Part shown: piece after piece, positions 43,348 through 52,395 of the stretch
Layout: every line of letters starts with the position of its first letter
Numbering within the stretch: position 1 is the stretch's first letter
NCBI RefSeq assembly: GCF_009830105.1
Contig: NZ_WURB01000015.1
Span: forward strand, 1-64,000
Length of the DNA: 64,000 nucleotides
Direction: 5' to 3'
From: Microvirga makkahensis
GTDB taxonomy: Bacteria > Pseudomonadota > Alphaproteobacteria > Rhizobiales > Beijerinckiaceae
Made by a program: the position numbers and the translations under genes
Notes under the pieces: model-generated
What the model saw: the letters and a program-made list of their open reading frames with translations, nothing else
Told to the model about the DNA's origin: nothing
The model's database searches: none

Positions 43348-44760
43348 TCAGATCATCCCCACAGCGTACCGGACGATGCCTGCGGCCGAGCAGGCGGCGA
43401 GCGTCGGGATCATGCCGGCCTTGAAGCGGAACATGGTGATGACGGCGGCCGCCGACAGCAGCAGCGCCCAGACGTCGGCGCTCGCCAGCACGGGTGCGTC
43501 GAAGGACAGGCCGAAGCTCCGCACGGGCCAGGTCTCGCGGAACACCGTGTGGATCGCGAACCAGATCGCGAGGTTCAGCACCACGCCGACGACGGCCGCC
43601 GTGATGGCCGACAGGGCACCATGCAGGGCCTGGTTGCCGCGCAGCACCTCGATGAAGGGCGCGCCCAGGAAGATGAACAGGAAGCACGGGACGAAGGTGA
43701 CCCAGGTGGCGAGCAGTCCTCCGAGCACGCCCGCTGTGAGCGGCGACAGCGCCCCGGGATCGCGGAACGCGCCCAGGAAGCCCACGAACTGGAGGACCAT
43801 GATCAGGGGACCCGGGGTGGTCTCGGCCATGCCGAGGCCGTCGAGCATCTCACCCGGTTGCAGCCAGCCATAGTTCTCGACCGCCTGCTGGGCCACGTAG
43901 GCCAGCACCGCGTAGGCGCCGCCGAAGGTCACGACCGCCATGGTCGAGAAGAACGTGGCGATCCGGCTGAACACGTTGCCGGAGCCGAGCGTCACGAGGA
44001 GGGCGCCGACGGGCACGAGCCAGAGCGCGAGACAGATCGCCGACACGTGTAAGGCCCGTGCGGCCGTCGGGCGGGCGTGCTCGGGCAGCTCCTCGCCGAG
44101 CAGGGCATCGGCGTCGGCGACCTGCTTGCCGCCCTTGGCCGCACCGTGCCCGCCTCCAACTTGGAAGGCCGGCACACCCGCGCGGCCGCCGAAGAACCCG
44201 ATGATCCCGGCCGTCAGGACGATGATCGGGAACGGCACGCCGAAGAAGAAGATCGCGACGAACGCCGCGGCCGCGAGGCCGATCATGATCCGGTTCTTCA
44301 GGGCCCTGCCGCCGATGCGCACCACCGCCTGGAGCACGACGGCAAGGACCGCAGCCTTGAGGCCGAAGAACAGGGCCGAGACGATGCCGACCTTGCCGAA
44401 CAGGGCGTAGACGATGCTGAGTGCCATGATCGAGATCACGCCTGGCAGGACGAACAGCACGCCGGCGATGACGCCGCCGAGGGTGCGGTGCATGAGCCAG
44501 CCTATGTAGGTGGCGAGCTGCTGCGCCTCGGGACCCGGCAGCAGCATGCAGTAGTTCAGGGCGTGCAGGAAGCGGTTCTCGCCGATCCAGCGCTTCTCCT
44601 CGACGATGATGCGGTGCATGACCGCGATCTGGCCGGCAGGCCCGCCGAAGCTGAGCATCGCGACGCGTGCCCAAACCCTGAAGGCCTCAGCCAGGCTAAC
44701 GCCATGCCGTGCCGCCTCATGGCGTCCAGGCGCCTGTGCAACGGTTGATGTCTCGGTCAT
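43348..44760 (-). CDS. chrA: Chromate transporter ChrA (two-domain)
   Basis: 470 residues. Two homologous CHR domains are visible. The first has FGGPAGQIAVMHRIIVEEKRW and LPGPEAQQLATYIGWLMH. The second has TFGGAYAVLAYVAQQAVENYGW and MAETTPGPLIMVLQFVGFLG. ChrA exports chromate using the proton-motive force. Many membrane segments are evident. It starts 1 bp after the chrB stop, so the two are cotranslated. A dead MFS gene follows. Confidence 0.95.
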   Translation of the reverse strand: MTETSTVAQAPGRHEAARHGVSLAEAFRVWARVAMLSFGGPAGQIAVMHRIIVEEKRWIGENRFLHALNYCMLLPGPEAQQLATYIGWLMHRTLGGVIAGVLFVLPGVISIMALSIVYALFGKVGIVSALFFGLKAAVLAVVLQAVVRIGGRALKNRIMIGLAAAAFVAIFFFGVPFPIIVLTAGIIGFFGGRAGVPAFQVGGGHGAAKGGKQVADADALLGEELPEHARPTAARALHVSAICLALWLVPVGALLVTLGSGNVFSRIATFFSTMAVVTFGGAYAVLAYVAQQAVENYGWLQPGEMLDGLGMAETTPGPLIMVLQFVGFLGAFRDPGALSPLTAGVLGGLLATWVTFVPCFLFIFLGAPFIEVLRGNQALHGALSAITAAVVGVVLNLAIWFAIHTVFRETWPVRSFGLSFDAPVLASADVWALLLSAAAVITMFRFKAGMIPTLAACSAAGIVRYAVGMI

Positions 44761-44761
44761 G

Positions 44762-45586
44762 TCACGCCCCTTGCTTTCTTACAGGCCAGTTGTGGATCTC
44801 ATCGGTGGCGTCGCGGCACCAACGGTAGAAGGCGTCGTAGAGGACCATCCCGGCCTCGAGCTGTTCGAGGTCATCGGCATACATCCGCGAGAGGCCGAGC
44901 GAGGCAGCGAGCAGGCCAGGGGCCTCGGGGGTGAGGTCGGGACGGGCCGTGTCGGCACCGCGCACGATGGTGGCCAGCCGCAGCAGCGGCTCCGTCGCGA
45001 GGCCGAACTCCTCGACCATGGTGTCGAACGTGCACCTCTCGCCGCGATGGCTCCAGAAGACGTCCTCGCCTTCGATGTCGAACGGAGCCGCCCCGAAGCG
45101 CTGCGCGACGGCCGGGACTTCGGATGCGGCCACGAACAGGAACACGGCGCGCGGGTCGACGAAGCGCCGGATGAGCCAGGGACAGGCGATGCGGTCGACC
45201 TTGGGGCGGGCGCGGGTCACCCAGACGGTGCGTCCCTGCCCGTCCCGCGGTGGCAGCACGGCCTCGGGCACCATCGGCAGGCCGGTCTGCGCCCAAGCCA
45301 AGGCACCGCCCTCGAGGGAGTCCGCCGGAATGCCCGCGTGCCTTAACCAAGCGGCCACGCCCTGGCTGATCTTCAGGCCCTTCTGGCAGATGACGATGGC
45401 TGACTGGCCCGCGAATTCTTTGGCCCATTCGTGGACCTGGGACCAGGGTCGGCGGAGCGCGCCGGGGATCAGGCGCGGGTCGGCGGCGAAGTCCTCGTCG
45501 GTCTGGACGTCGATGAGAACCGGGCACTTGGGCGTGCCGACCAGACGGGCGAGCTTGTCGACGGAAATGGCGTTGATTGACGGCAT
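44762..45586 (-). CDS. chrB: Chromate resistance protein ChrB with N-terminal rhodanese domain
   Basis: 274 residues. The N-terminal rhodanese-like domain (about 1-105) has VLIDVQTDEDFAADPRLIPG and the active-site loop CQKGLKIS. The C-terminal ChrB domain begins VWVTRARPKVDRIACPWLIRR and continues DIEGEDVFWSHRGERCTFDT. ChrB proteins regulate or assist chromate resistance and chromate sensing. The rhodanese fusion is a known variant. It is the first gene of the chr operon. Confidence 0.9.
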   Translation of the reverse strand: MPSINAISVDKLARLVGTPKCPVLIDVQTDEDFAADPRLIPGALRRPWSQVHEWAKEFAGQSAIVICQKGLKISQGVAAWLRHAGIPADSLEGGALAWAQTGLPMVPEAVLPPRDGQGRTVWVTRARPKVDRIACPWLIRRFVDPRAVFLFVAASEVPAVAQRFGAAPFDIEGEDVFWSHRGERCTFDTMVEEFGLATEPLLRLATIVRGADTARPDLTPEAPGLLAASLGLSRMYADDLEQLEAGMVLYDAFYRWCRDATDEIHNWPVRKQGA

Positions 45587-45976
45587 GCGGATGCGTCCTT
45601 GCTGAAGGAGAGCTGGACGCGATTCTTGGGCATGGCGCCTCGTGAGGGGATCGCAGCCCCCATGGGCTCAGTAGGTACCAGTCGCAGGAATCTGTCAACA
45701 CCCCCCGCTTGGCGGACGGAACGGGCAGCGGGCGAGGATGGAATGTTCTTACGACCACGACTGCTGTCGTCAGCGGATAAGTAAGTCCGCTCAAGGTTCG
45801 CTCAGGGTCAAAATGTAATGTAGAGCAGATCGAATGCAGGTCTGCTCAGCCTGCAAGCGCGGAAACTAGGATAAGGTCATCTCCGTGCCTGTATGAGGCG
45901 TTCCCGGTTCAGCGACGAAGCGGCCGCTAGTGCAAATGTTGGCGACAAACCACCCGTAGCGAGCTCGGATAGATCT
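45587..45976. other. About 390 bp upstream of chrB without a supported gene
   Basis: The stretch between chrB and the terminator at 45977 holds no convincing frame. It must contain the chr promoter; no operator palindrome stood out. A cue for an RNA gene is the strong terminator at its far end, but no tRNA or known RNA was recognised. Confidence 0.4.
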
Positions 45977-46007
45977 AAAGCCCGCCTCGGAGCGCGAGGC
46001 GGGCTTT
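45977..46007. terminator. Strong bidirectional intrinsic terminator
   Basis: AAAGCCCGCCTCG (45977-45989) and CGAGGCGGGCTTT (45995-46007) form a perfect 13-bp GC-rich stem with a 5-nt loop. T-rich bases occur on both outer ends (TTTCTC on the plus strand, TTTAGAT on the minus). It most likely ends the minus-strand transcript from the GFA gene (46065). Confidence 0.75.
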
Positions 46008-46064
46008 CTCAGCGTTGGATGTGCAATGTTAGTTCTCAGATTACACGCCTACTTTGATAGGTTC

Positions 46065-46478
46065 TCACGCAGAACTGGCGTCAGGGATGCCTTCCAGACA
46101 CAGCCACCGGTGCTTCCTTTCGGGCCAGTGGAGAACTTGTGGTGCAGGAAGCTGCTCATCCTCCAGACAGCCCGCCGACACGGAAAGCGCGTCTTTCAGG
46201 GCTTCTGCCCGCATGAACACGACCGATCCGCACGTGGGACAGAAATGTTGCTCAAGCCATTTTCCGGATGAGCCGCTTCGCCGCCAGGATCGCGCTTCTC
46301 CCTTTTGACTGAGGATGGCTGCATCCGGATAGATCGCCCGGTATGAGAACGCCGATCCGGTGCAGCGCTGGCACTCCAGGCAACTGCATGCATAGACGCG
46401 CCGGGGCTCGCCCGCGAGGACCAGTTCGACGCTCCGGCAGGAGCAGGCCGCCACTCGTGTCTGTCGTGCGTCATACAT
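46065..46478 (-). CDS. GFA (glutathione-dependent formaldehyde-activating-like) family protein
   Basis: 137 residues from ATG 46478. The Zn-binding Cys pattern of the GFA fold is visible: CSCRSVELVLAGEPRRVYAC, CSCLECQRCTGSAF and FCPTCGSVVF. Its stop is followed by a strong terminator. The start overlaps the end of the imine-reductase-like gene by 8 bp, so they form one transcript. GFA proteins are small Zn proteins often next to oxidoreductases; the exact reaction is unknown. Confidence 0.85.
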   Translation of the reverse strand: MYDARQTRVAACSCRSVELVLAGEPRRVYACSCLECQRCTGSAFSYRAIYPDAAILSQKGEARSWRRSGSSGKWLEQHFCPTCGSVVFMRAEALKDALSVSAGCLEDEQLPAPQVLHWPERKHRWLCLEGIPDASSA

Positions 46479-47388
46479 TGGCGAGTCCCGCGGGCAGAGC
46501 GACGGTGTGGCCCTTCCGGAACAACGGGGCCAGCGCGGCAAGATCACTCTCCGGGCCTCCTTGGGAGAGCCCCTGACGGAAGAACCTATCCATGGCCTGG
46601 GGGAGAGACGCGTCAAGGCCCTGCTCCTCACAGGCTTCGAGCAGATGTTGAAAAGCACTGTAGTGGGCGCCCAGCGATGCCAGGGTGGTCTCGTCACCGG
46701 AAAAGCGCTGAGCTCTGGTCCGATCGATCAGATTGTAGAGCGCAGCATCGACGACCGGCTTGAACGCGGTAAGTTGGTTCCGGAATATCTCAAGATTGAG
46801 GTTCTCCGCCTCAACGACAGCCATGCCTTGAAGGGCGCCGAAGAGCCCACCCCACATCTGGGTCAGCAGAGCGGTATCGAGCGCGGAGGCTTGGCCCGGA
46901 ACGTCCCCAACGTAGGTCGTGCCTCCACCGAGAGCAGACAGCAGGCCCCTGTGCTCCTCGAACACCTTTCGTGGCCCTGAATAGAGTAAAGCCGCCTCGG
47001 GCCTGCCGATAAAGTCGGGTGTCGCCATGATCGCCCCATCCAAGTAGGAGGCCCCATGCGCTTCCACCCAGGCGGCCTCCTCCCTCGCTAGGCGCGGCGA
47101 ACCCGAGGTGAGCTGCACGACCGTTTTGCCAGGCAAAACGGAGTGGAGGCTATCGTGCTTCAGCAATGTCGCGCTGGCAGCATAATCAATGACGTTAATG
47201 ATGACGACGTCCGCCGCCTGGATTCCATCTGCCACAGAAGGGGCTATCTGCGCCCCCTGCGGCGCCAGCGGCTCACACTTCGCCGGGGTGCGGTTCCACA
47301 CCCATGTCTCATAGCCGCGGCTCAGAAAAGTCCGGGCAATAGACGAGCCCATCCGGCCCGCGCCAAGAACGCAGACTGCCGTTTTCAT
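46471..47388 (-). CDS. NAD(P)-binding beta-hydroxyacid/imine reductase-like dehydrogenase
   Basis: 305 residues from ATG 47388 (GGAGAAATT upstream). The Rossmann motif is VLGAGRMGSSIARTFLSRGY with WNRTP, suggesting NADPH. The middle has VVQLTSGSPRLAREEAAWVE and YLDGAIMATPDFIGRPEAAL, as in imine reductases of the 6-phosphogluconate-dehydrogenase superfamily. The C-terminal helical dimer domain has SALDTALLTQMWGGLFGALQ. It is divergent from an HxlR regulator and cotranscribed with a GFA protein. Natural substrate unknown. Confidence 0.85.
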   Translation of the reverse strand: MKTAVCVLGAGRMGSSIARTFLSRGYETWVWNRTPAKCEPLAPQGAQIAPSVADGIQAADVVIINVIDYAASATLLKHDSLHSVLPGKTVVQLTSGSPRLAREEAAWVEAHGASYLDGAIMATPDFIGRPEAALLYSGPRKVFEEHRGLLSALGGGTTYVGDVPGQASALDTALLTQMWGGLFGALQGMAVVEAENLNLEIFRNQLTAFKPVVDAALYNLIDRTRAQRFSGDETTLASLGAHYSAFQHLLEACEEQGLDASLPQAMDRFFRQGLSQGGPESDLAALAPLFRKGHTVALPAGLANV

Positions 47389-47530
47389 GGCAATTTCTCC
47401 GATTGTTGAAGATCGCTTCGACAGAAACAGTTTCGGTTTGGCCGGCCGGATTCGAAGATATATGTTCCCGGATTGTTTTGAAGTACGCACCTTCAGGTAA
47501 GCTACCCTGAACTTAGACAGGAGCTATCGC

Positions 47531-47872
47531 ATGCGGAGCAAGGAGCCAGATAATTGCGGTTTTGCGGCCGCTCTCCAGGCGATCGGGGGCAAGTGGAAAA
47601 TCTCACTGCTATGGGAATTGCATCTGCGGCCGCACCGGTTCGCGGAGTTGCGCCGGCTCTTGCCTGGCGTCAGCGAGAAGGTGCTCACCCAACAGTTGCG
47701 CCAGATGGAGGCGGATGGCTTGATCGCCCGTCATGATTACGCGGAAGTGCCCCCGCGAGTGGAATATTCTATTACGCCGTTGGGCCTGAGCCTGAACGAA
47801 GCGGTAACCGCGATGTCGAAATGGGGGAAGCAGCACGAGGCCTGGAAGTCGCACCGGAGCGCGGCTGCGTGA
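47531..47872 (+). CDS. HxlR-family transcriptional regulator (1)
   Basis: 113 residues. The winged HTH reads ALQAIGGKWKISLLWELHLR, FAELRRLLPGVSEKVLTQQL and RQMEADGLIARHDY. AGGAGC precedes the ATG. The single Cys (Cys9) near the N terminus is where redox- or quinone-sensing HxlR proteins carry their sensor Cys. It diverges from the imine-reductase-like gene, which it probably controls. Confidence 0.92.
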   Translation: MRSKEPDNCGFAAALQAIGGKWKISLLWELHLRPHRFAELRRLLPGVSEKVLTQQLRQMEADGLIARHDYAEVPPRVEYSITPLGLSLNEAVTAMSKWGKQHEAWKSHRSAAA

Positions 47873-47930
47873 GGAACAAGAAGGGAGGGACTGAGTGCCC
47901 CCGCGTCAACGAAGGTCATCTTTGGGTCGA

Positions 47931-48075
47931 GCCTGTGTCAAAACGCGAATGGGCTGCTCTGTGGAGCAACTTGATTTCCTGTAAACCCAGGAAGACCGGG
48001 AAATCTCCGGTACAGGTGCACGAACTTGTACAAATCATTCGTCACGGCCGAGCCTGTTCGAGTTTTGACACAGCC
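47931..48075. repeat. MITE-like 145-bp element with 18-bp inverted repeats
   Basis: The left end GCCTGTGTCAAAACGCGA (47931-47948) and the complement of the right end, GGCTGTGTCAAAACTCGA (48058-48075), agree at 16 of 18 positions. The ends resemble terminal repeats of IS elements of the IS5/ISL3 kind. The 109-bp interior has no open frame of note. It sits in the 360-bp space between the two HxlR genes, which holds no gene. Confidence 0.65.
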
Positions 48076-48239
48076 ATCGGTCAAGATGGGCCCTGACGTG
48101 TAGCTGTCTGAGGGTCCGCCTGCCATAGGAAAGCGGTTCCTCGGCTTACCTCCCCATCGTGTCGTTAACAGACCTTCCCGACTCAGATGTGGAATCTCGC
48201 AGAAGGCTATATGGCATGGCTGCTTAGGATGACGAACGC

Positions 48240-48740
48240 TTAGCGAGCAGCCTTCCTTTGCGCAGCGACCTTCTCGTATGCGGCCTGAAGCTCATACAGC
48301 ACTGAGCGCTTCGGAGCAGGCGCGCCGAGATGCAGCGCACGGAGCTCCGCCATGAACGCATCCCACAGCGACGGACCGCCTTCCTCCAGCAACTGCGCGC
48401 GGATCGACAGCTCCTCCGAGACAGGCCTGTGACGCCGCCCCCAGGTCCCCATCTGCACGAGCAGGGGCACGAGCTGAATGGCAGGCTCGGTCAAGCTATA
48501 GATGGCCTTCTGCTGATGGCTGGGATCATCACCTTTCGTGAGCAGTCCGGCCTCCATCAGCCGCTTGAGCCGAGCGGCCAGAATATTGGATGCGATTCCC
48601 TCCTCTGAGCGGTTCAGCAACTCGCGGAAATGGCGCCGATTCCCGAACATGATGTCTCGGATAACGATCAGGCTCCATCGGTCGCCCAGAACCTCGAGTG
48701 TCAGGTTGATCGGGCAACTGGAGCGGTGCGCATCGTCCAT
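48240..48740 (-). CDS. HxlR-family transcriptional regulator (2)
   Basis: 166 residues from ATG 48740; the frame is open to 48797. The HTH reads SCPINLTLEVLGDRWSLIVI, RHFRELLNRSEEGIASNILA and RLKRLMEAGLLTKGD. The conserved Cys before the helix (SSCPIN) is typical. The C-terminal tail of about 60 residues is longer than in regulator 1. It diverges from the GST gene 100 bp away and is its likely controller. Confidence 0.88.
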   Translation of the reverse strand: MDDAHRSSCPINLTLEVLGDRWSLIVIRDIMFGNRRHFRELLNRSEEGIASNILAARLKRLMEAGLLTKGDDPSHQQKAIYSLTEPAIQLVPLLVQMGTWGRRHRPVSEELSIRAQLLEEGGPSLWDAFMAELRALHLGAPAPKRSVLYELQAAYEKVAAQRKAAR

Positions 48741-48840
48741 GGCGAGGTCCTCATCAGAGACTGCTTGCAAAATAGGATCAGTCGAGCTACCAATCAACCA
48801 GTTGCATTTTGAAACCAGAGACTCCGCGCGTGAGGTGACG

Positions 48841-49494
48841 ATGACATTGACGCTCTATGCCCACCCCTTTTCGTCTTACTGTCAGAAGGCACTGATTGCG
48901 CTCTACGAGAATGGCACCCCATTCGAATACCGGATGCTCGACGACGAGCAGACGAACTCGGAATTGGCAGCGCTCTGGCCGATCAAGCGGTTTCCGGTCT
49001 TGGTGGACGACGGCTGCACAATCGTCGAGACGAGCATCATTATCGAGCATTTGGACCTCCATCACCCAGGATTGATGCGCCTCGTTCCTGAGGACGCCCG
49101 AGCCGCTCTCGACGTGCGAATGATGGACCGCTTCTTCGACAACTACATCATGGCACCGGTGCAGAAGGTTGTATCTGACAGCCTGCGATCCGCGGAGGCG
49201 CGAGATCCACAGGGCGTGGCTGAGGCCCGGGAGATGCTCGATAGATCCTATGACTGGCTGAATAAGGTCGTTGATGGCCGAGAATGGGCGACAGGTGAGG
49301 CTTTCAGCCTCGCCGATTGTGCGGCAGCCCCCTCTCTCTTCTACGCTGACTGGGTGCACCCGGTCAGCGGGGCGTTTGGCAATGTGCGGGCCTATCGCAG
49401 CCGATTGCTGGTGCGGCCGTCATTCGCACGGGCTGTGGACGAGGCACGGCCGTATCGCCATCTCTTTCCACTTGGCGCCCCTGATCAGGATTGA
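48841..49494 (+). CDS. Glutathione S-transferase family protein
   Basis: 217 residues from ATG 48841. The thioredoxin-like N-terminal domain reads TLYAHPFSSYCQKALIALYE and PVLVDDGCTIVETSIIIEHL, where VxxS/T binds the glutathione gamma-glutamyl part. The C-terminal helical domain contains GEAFSLADCAAAPSLFYADW, the conserved N-capping box region. GTGACG precedes the ATG without a strong ribosome site. It is likely to conjugate electrophiles under control of the divergent HxlR gene. Confidence 0.9.
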   Translation: MTLTLYAHPFSSYCQKALIALYENGTPFEYRMLDDEQTNSELAALWPIKRFPVLVDDGCTIVETSIIIEHLDLHHPGLMRLVPEDARAALDVRMMDRFFDNYIMAPVQKVVSDSLRSAEARDPQGVAEAREMLDRSYDWLNKVVDGREWATGEAFSLADCAAAPSLFYADWVHPVSGAFGNVRAYRSRLLVRPSFARAVDEARPYRHLFPLGAPDQD

Positions 49495-49618
49495 ACGGGA
49501 TTATGCACTCCTATCCGACCACAGATGCCAAGGGAAGTTCACGGGCCATTCTGTGACAGCACTGCGGCTACGCTGCGAGTCAGACGAAGGGCAGATGCCG
49601 GTAACCCTTTGATGTTGT

Positions 49619-49674
49619 TGGTGAGCGCGCTGGGACTCGAACCCAGGACCCTCTGATAAAAGGCATATGCTCTC
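49619..49674 (-). tRNA. Partial or decayed tRNA-Lys (3' half with CCA)
   Basis: The minus strand reads a near-perfect T-arm CTGGGTTCGAGTCCCAG, the acceptor 3' strand CGCGCTC and ACCA, preceded by CTTTTATCAGAGGGTCC. In alphaproteobacterial tRNA-Lys(UUU) the corresponding part is CTTTTAATCAGAGGGTCC, so one A of the anticodon loop is missing. No 5' acceptor strand (GAGCGCG) is found upstream. A tRNA 3' end alone is the usual form of an attachment site left by an integrative element. Nothing else is recognised in 49495-49947. Confidence 0.6.
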
Positions 49675-49947
49675 TCGGCTCTCTGGTCAGCGGCCGCAGC
49701 TTGCAGGTCTGGTCTGAGGCGCGGGAGTGAATCAGCAGCCCAACCAACGGACCGGCAGGGCTTTCCGGCTACAGGACAGGGACCGGAACAAGATCTCTCA
49801 ACGATGGGGTGGATGGCTCCCGCTCCCGACGATGCCATGATGAACACCGTTTAAGGCGGACGGTAAGGAGCGGAGATCCTTCAACCAAGATGCGATTCGC
49901 ACAGGCGTCGCGTTTTGGGCCGCACTCGTAGAGCAGGAGCTTGCAGC

Positions 49948-52395
49948 TTAGGACGGCCGCCCGCGGACACGATGCTGTTTCACGTTGCCTGCATCCGCAT
50001 CCATCCAGCTCCGCCGCTTTTTCCCCGGCCGCTGCGGCTTCGCGCTTCTGTCCCGTCGTGACCTCTCTTCGGGGCTCCTGCGCTGGGACACAGAGCTGGC
50101 AACGAGCTTCTCCTCGATTTTCGCATTGAGATTTGCCCGGAGGTCCACGACTGCCCCCATATCCTCGAACACACCCGGATGACGCTGCGCCAGCCAGAGC
50201 CAACTGGTGGCGATCTTCACCCGTGCTTCCAGCTTCAGAAGGTCGGTGTTGACGCCGAAGTCCGGCGCCTGGACGCGCCCGTCGCGCGCGTGCTGCCGAG
50301 CCCAGTCGAGCAGCAGTTCGACCGCCATTTGCTCCCGTCCATCGACGGGCGCCATTGAGTACGATAGGCGGTCAAGGATCGGCAGATCCACGGTGTCGAG
50401 GAGCGTCGCCAGTTCAATCATCTCCTCCATGTCAGCCATGCGAAGATCCGGATGGCCGGCAACCAGGGTATCGTTCAGGTGCCGGAGAACACGACCGAGC
50501 CGGTCGGTCTGTAGCACTTCGCTTGCGGACAAAACCGTCTCCTGGTTGGGGCGGACATAGGCCTTGCCTCGCAGCTTGCCGGCATCGCCCTTCAGGGCGT
50601 TTCCAATGATGGTCTCGACCTGCGCATACCCTCCCGCTTCCGGCAGGGCCGTCACAAGCCCTTCGTCATGGTGACCGAAGCGCCCTGCCCGGCCGGCGAT
50701 CTGCTTGATCTCCATGGCCGTGAGCTGCCGCTCGCGCAAGCCGTCGAACTTGCGCAAGGTGGAGAACACGACGCGGCGCAACGGGCCGATGTTCAGGCCC
50801 ATGCCAATGGCATCCGTCGCCACGAGGATTTCAGCCTCGCCGTTGCGGAAGCGCGCCGCTTCGGCTCTGCGGACTTCCGGTCCGAGGGCGCCATAAACGG
50901 TAGCAACCGTGCGCCCTGCCTGCACCAGTTGCGCCCGGAGATCGTGAACATTCTTGCGGGTGAAGGCCACAACCGCATCGCCGCGGGAAAGCTTCTTGAG
51001 ATTGGCCGGAACGCCTTCGACACGCAGCTTGCCCTTTCGCTTAAGGATCTTCACCTCCAGAGGTTCACCAGTCATCGCGAGCAGGTGCTCGACCAGCGGG
51101 ATCGCCTCCGGTGCGCCGGTCAGAACTACCAAGCGCGCGGGAGCTCCGATCATGGCCTGCGTCCATGCCCAGCCCCGGTTCGGGTCGCCCAGCATCTGGA
51201 CCTCGTCGATCACGCAGACATCAACCACCCGGTGCAGATCCAGCGTCTCGATGGTGCGAGCGATATGCGTCACACCTTCGGGCAGAACTCGCTCCTCGCC
51301 TGTCACCATGCCGGCGGCCATGCCCTCCTCGCTCATGCGCTCGTAATGCTCCAGCGCGAGGAGACGTAAGGGGGACAGGATCTCGGCCGTCTTGGCGCCG
51401 CCGGCGAATTTCAGGGCCTCATAGGTCTTGCCGGAATTGGTCGGTCCGGCCAGGAACAGAAACCTGCGGTCCAGGGAGCGAGCCACGGGAAAGATCCCGG
51501 CATAGCGCTCATAGCCGGAGGCCTCGCGGATCTGCGCCTCGCGCAGGTGCCGGAGCCGTCTGGCGGCGGCCTTGGAGCGGAGATCATCGAGCTTCTGCCG
51601 AAGCCTGCGCCCGGCACCGGCTGGGCCGCCCTTGTCAGAGGCATGGATCCGGTCGAGCTTCTCGATTGCAGCCTGGATGCCGTCCAGGATGGCCTGACGC
51701 TCTCCGGCATCTTCATAAGCGGCAAGATAGGTCTCAAGCTCATCGCGCCAGCTTGCCAGCTCCGCCTCGCAGATTGCGAAGGTGGCATCCCGCAGCTCGA
51801 TCAGCCTAGCCTTGAGGGTATCAGATGCAGCGGCAATCGCAGCCCGCTCGACGCGGGCCGGATCCAGGACAACGGCCGCTACGTCCAGGGGCTCGGCAAA
51901 GGCGAACTCGATGACGATGTCCGTGGAGCCGCCGTCCGGCAGGATCTGCATCGGCTGGCTGAACACCGCCCGGTAACCGGCAAAGACGCGCTCTGGCTTC
52001 CACCGGCCGCTTTCGATCTTGCGGATATCCTCCGCCACATAGATGCCCGTGTTCTTCCGGACAGGGGCGAGGATGCTCTGCCGCCGGCGATGGGCCGCAT
52101 CATCAATCGGCTGAACTGTAGGGTTATCGGCTCCCTTGGGATTGGAGCGCGCATGTGTCTCGGCATCGCCACTCTCCCCCTGCATTCTCCACGCCGGGAC
52201 CTCGGCCGCCAGTTGAGCCACGGTTTCCGCATCGAACATGGGAGCTTCAACAACGCGCCCGCGCTTCTGGAACGTCCTGTACTCGGCAACAGGGATCAGC
52301 CCGGCCTCGATCCAGCGCTCGCACTCGGCCGCGCTGGCAAGCAGGATTCCGGGCAGGTGATTGATGCTGACGAAGGCTTTCGATTTCTTGGACAT
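49948..52395 (-). CDS. Suv3-like DEVQ-box RNA helicase
   Basis: 815 residues. The helicase core carries Walker A AGPTNSGKT (316-324), motif II IDEVQM (DEVQ at 397-400), motif III VVLTGAPEAI and motif VI QIAGRAGRFGHHDEG. The order and DEVQ box match Suv3, the mitochondrial degradosome helicase, and its bacterial relatives. An N-terminal region of about 300 residues with a long, charged, probably coiled-coil part precedes the core. The last 60 residues are basic (SPEERSRRDRSAKPQRPGKK), suiting RNA contact. It stands next to the tRNA-Lys fragment and is likely part of the acquired segment. Confidence 0.9.
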   Translation of the reverse strand: MSKKSKAFVSINHLPGILLASAAECERWIEAGLIPVAEYRTFQKRGRVVEAPMFDAETVAQLAAEVPAWRMQGESGDAETHARSNPKGADNPTVQPIDDAAHRRRQSILAPVRKNTGIYVAEDIRKIESGRWKPERVFAGYRAVFSQPMQILPDGGSTDIVIEFAFAEPLDVAAVVLDPARVERAAIAAASDTLKARLIELRDATFAICEAELASWRDELETYLAAYEDAGERQAILDGIQAAIEKLDRIHASDKGGPAGAGRRLRQKLDDLRSKAAARRLRHLREAQIREASGYERYAGIFPVARSLDRRFLFLAGPTNSGKTYEALKFAGGAKTAEILSPLRLLALEHYERMSEEGMAAGMVTGEERVLPEGVTHIARTIETLDLHRVVDVCVIDEVQMLGDPNRGWAWTQAMIGAPARLVVLTGAPEAIPLVEHLLAMTGEPLEVKILKRKGKLRVEGVPANLKKLSRGDAVVAFTRKNVHDLRAQLVQAGRTVATVYGALGPEVRRAEAARFRNGEAEILVATDAIGMGLNIGPLRRVVFSTLRKFDGLRERQLTAMEIKQIAGRAGRFGHHDEGLVTALPEAGGYAQVETIIGNALKGDAGKLRGKAYVRPNQETVLSASEVLQTDRLGRVLRHLNDTLVAGHPDLRMADMEEMIELATLLDTVDLPILDRLSYSMAPVDGREQMAVELLLDWARQHARDGRVQAPDFGVNTDLLKLEARVKIATSWLWLAQRHPGVFEDMGAVVDLRANLNAKIEEKLVASSVSQRRSPEERSRRDRSAKPQRPGKKRRSWMDADAGNVKQHRVRGRPS

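Noticed and set aside
43205..44748. Large plus-strand frames opposite chrA
   Set aside because: They are shadows; the minus strand has two complete CHR domains.
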